NCBI GenBank assembly: GCA_016926175.1
Contig: JAFGPA010000006.1
Coordinates: 1-40,074, forward strand
DNA: 40,074 nt
From: Microcaldota archaeon
GTDB lineage: Archaea > Micrarchaeota > Micrarchaeia > Anstonellales > Bilamarchaeaceae
Direction: 5' to 3'
Positions 39,271-40,074 of this stretch are shown here, one piece after another (the first letter of the stretch is position 1; every line of letters begins with the position of its first letter). The translations under genes and the position numbers were made by a program. The notes under the pieces are model-generated. The model did not search any database and was not told the DNA's origin. It saw only the letters and a list, made by a program, of their open reading frames with translations.

Positions 39271-40074
39271 CTATGTAATGTGCTTCATGCTCTTTGAAAG
39301 AGCTTCCTTCATTTCAGAAGTGCTTTGATAGCGGTTCTGGCGGTCTTTTTCAAGAGCTTTCATTATTGCATCTGAAAATCTTTTGGGAATTTCCGGAATC
39401 CTTCTGCTTAATTCTACAGGACTGGCGTTGCGGTGCTTTAATATACAGTCGTTAATTCTGCGCTCCCTATCTGGATATGGAATAAAATCAAAGGGGTAGG
39501 TGTCACGGTCGCGGTATATTCTTGCAGCCATAAGATACAATGAAACTCCAAGGGAATAAATGTCTGCCCGGCAGTCAATATTATCGGATGGAGAAAGATA
39601 GGTCTGTTCAGGCGAAAAGTATTCTGCAGTGCCTATTGGATTGGCTATTGAAATTCCCGGTTTGGGAAGAACTGCATAATGAAAATCTATGAATGTTACA
39701 AAAGAAGGACCTGTAATAAACATATTCCCAGGTTTTACATCCCTGTGGACAATTCCCGCACTGTGGATTTCAGAAAGAACATTGCACGCTGAAAGAAAAA
39801 TATTCATGGTCTGGATTAAGTTTAGGCGGCGGTTCTGGTGAAGGTTTTTTTCACCAAGATAATCCAGTACAACATATGACGGACCGTGGCTTATGAGTGA
39901 TACAACTCCCGAAACTTTCCTAAGTTCAAAAAGAGCCCTGGATTCTATATCAAATAATTTTGAGGCGGACACAGGATCTTCTTCATCTGATCTTGGGATT
40001 TTCAGGGCGGCTTTTTTTCCGGATTTGAGATCGTCGGCAAGAAATACTTCGCTAATGCCTCCTGTGGCAATGTG
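39271..40074 (-). CDS. Ser/Thr protein kinase, partial (N-terminus beyond window)
   Basis: The track shows only 39271-39972 from an internal GTG, but the frame stays open to the window edge and supplies essential parts. These are the glycine loop IATGGISEVFLAD and the ATP Lys in AALKIP. At least 267 codons are visible. It has a canonical HRDVKPGN catalytic loop, but DFH in place of DFG, then YFSPEQ (APE equivalent) and the C-lobe RADIYSLGVSLYLMA. It resembles the next kinase throughout the C-lobe (RADIYSLAISLYFMAGRIY), so the two come from a local duplication. The start codon lies outside the window. Confidence 0.9.
   Translation of the reverse strand, partial: HIATGGISEVFLADDLKSGKKAALKIPRSDEEDPVSASKLFDIESRALFELRKVSGVVSLISHGPSYVVLDYLGEKNLHQNRRLNLIQTMNIFLSACNVLSEIHSAGIVHRDVKPGNMFITGPSFVTFIDFHYAVLPKPGISIANPIGTAEYFSPEQTYLSPSDNIDCRADIYSLGVSLYLMAARIYRDRDTYPFDFIPYPDRERRINDCILKHRNASPVELSRRIPEIPKRFSDAIMKALEKDRQNRYQSTSEMKEALSKSMKHIT

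Overview
The window is archaeal. Lineage-diagnostic genes include purP (the archaeal FAICAR synthetase), the archaeal/plant D-aminoacyl-tRNA deacylase DTD2, an archaeal-type pheS with an N-terminal winged helix, an FtsZ2-like ftsZ, a fused-repeat GspF/TadC-like protein and VapBC. Many first-of-operon genes have an A/T-rich TATA box centred about 25-27 bp before the start codon and no Shine-Dalgarno, which means leaderless mRNAs. Genes inside operons instead carry GGTGATC/GGAG-type ribosome sites and often ATGA overlaps. Small membrane proteins, an unplaceable giant protein and tight packing suggest a DPANN-type archaeon. That placement is inference; the sequence given cannot settle the phylum.

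Layout. (1) 1-10552, minus strand: an 11-gene surface-glycan operon. It holds a nearly complete CDP-tyvelose pathway (rfbF, rfbS-like, rfbG, rfbH, tyv), a GMD-like/RMD-like pair probably making a GDP-6-deoxyhexose, a UDP-glucose-4-epimerase-like SDR and three glycosyltransferases; the first GT4 in window order runs off the left edge. (2) 10580-15960: two paralogous minus-strand lipoproteins bracket a plus-strand cassette of secretion ATPase, TadC/GspF-like membrane protein, PAP2 phosphatase and polyprenol-kinase-like protein. (3) 16035-16907: DTD2 and a possible 21-residue leaderless micropeptide. (4) 22211-16908, minus: a four-gene ATGA-overlapping operon joining pheS to three envelope proteins. 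One is very rich in N-glycosylation sequons and one carries a cytosolic winged helix behind a membrane anchor. (5) 22278-26192: purP, an ACT-domain protein with a small partner, a short SerA-like dehydrogenase, a TPR protein and an unknown. (6) 30505-26189, minus: a roughly 1438-aa protein of unknown function with a possible degenerate kinase-like region. (7) 32651-30541, minus: ftsZ, NAD kinase and an unknown small protein. (8) 32847-38313: vapBC, purQ, two small membrane proteins, an XRE-type regulator, pyrG and an AlkD-like glycosylase. (9) 38298-40074, minus: two paralogous Ser/Thr kinases with altered DFG motifs, the second cut by the right edge.

How it fits together. Nucleotide-sugar synthesis, glycosyltransferases, lipid-carrier recycling enzymes (PAP2 plus CTP-type polyprenol kinase) and sequon-rich envelope proteins form a plausible glycoprotein-decoration programme with tyvelose as a constituent sugar. 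The rest is housekeeping: purine and CTP synthesis, NADP supply, division and tRNA proofreading. No tRNA, rRNA, IS element or CRISPR array was seen. The longest gene-free stretch is about 250 bp, before pyrG.
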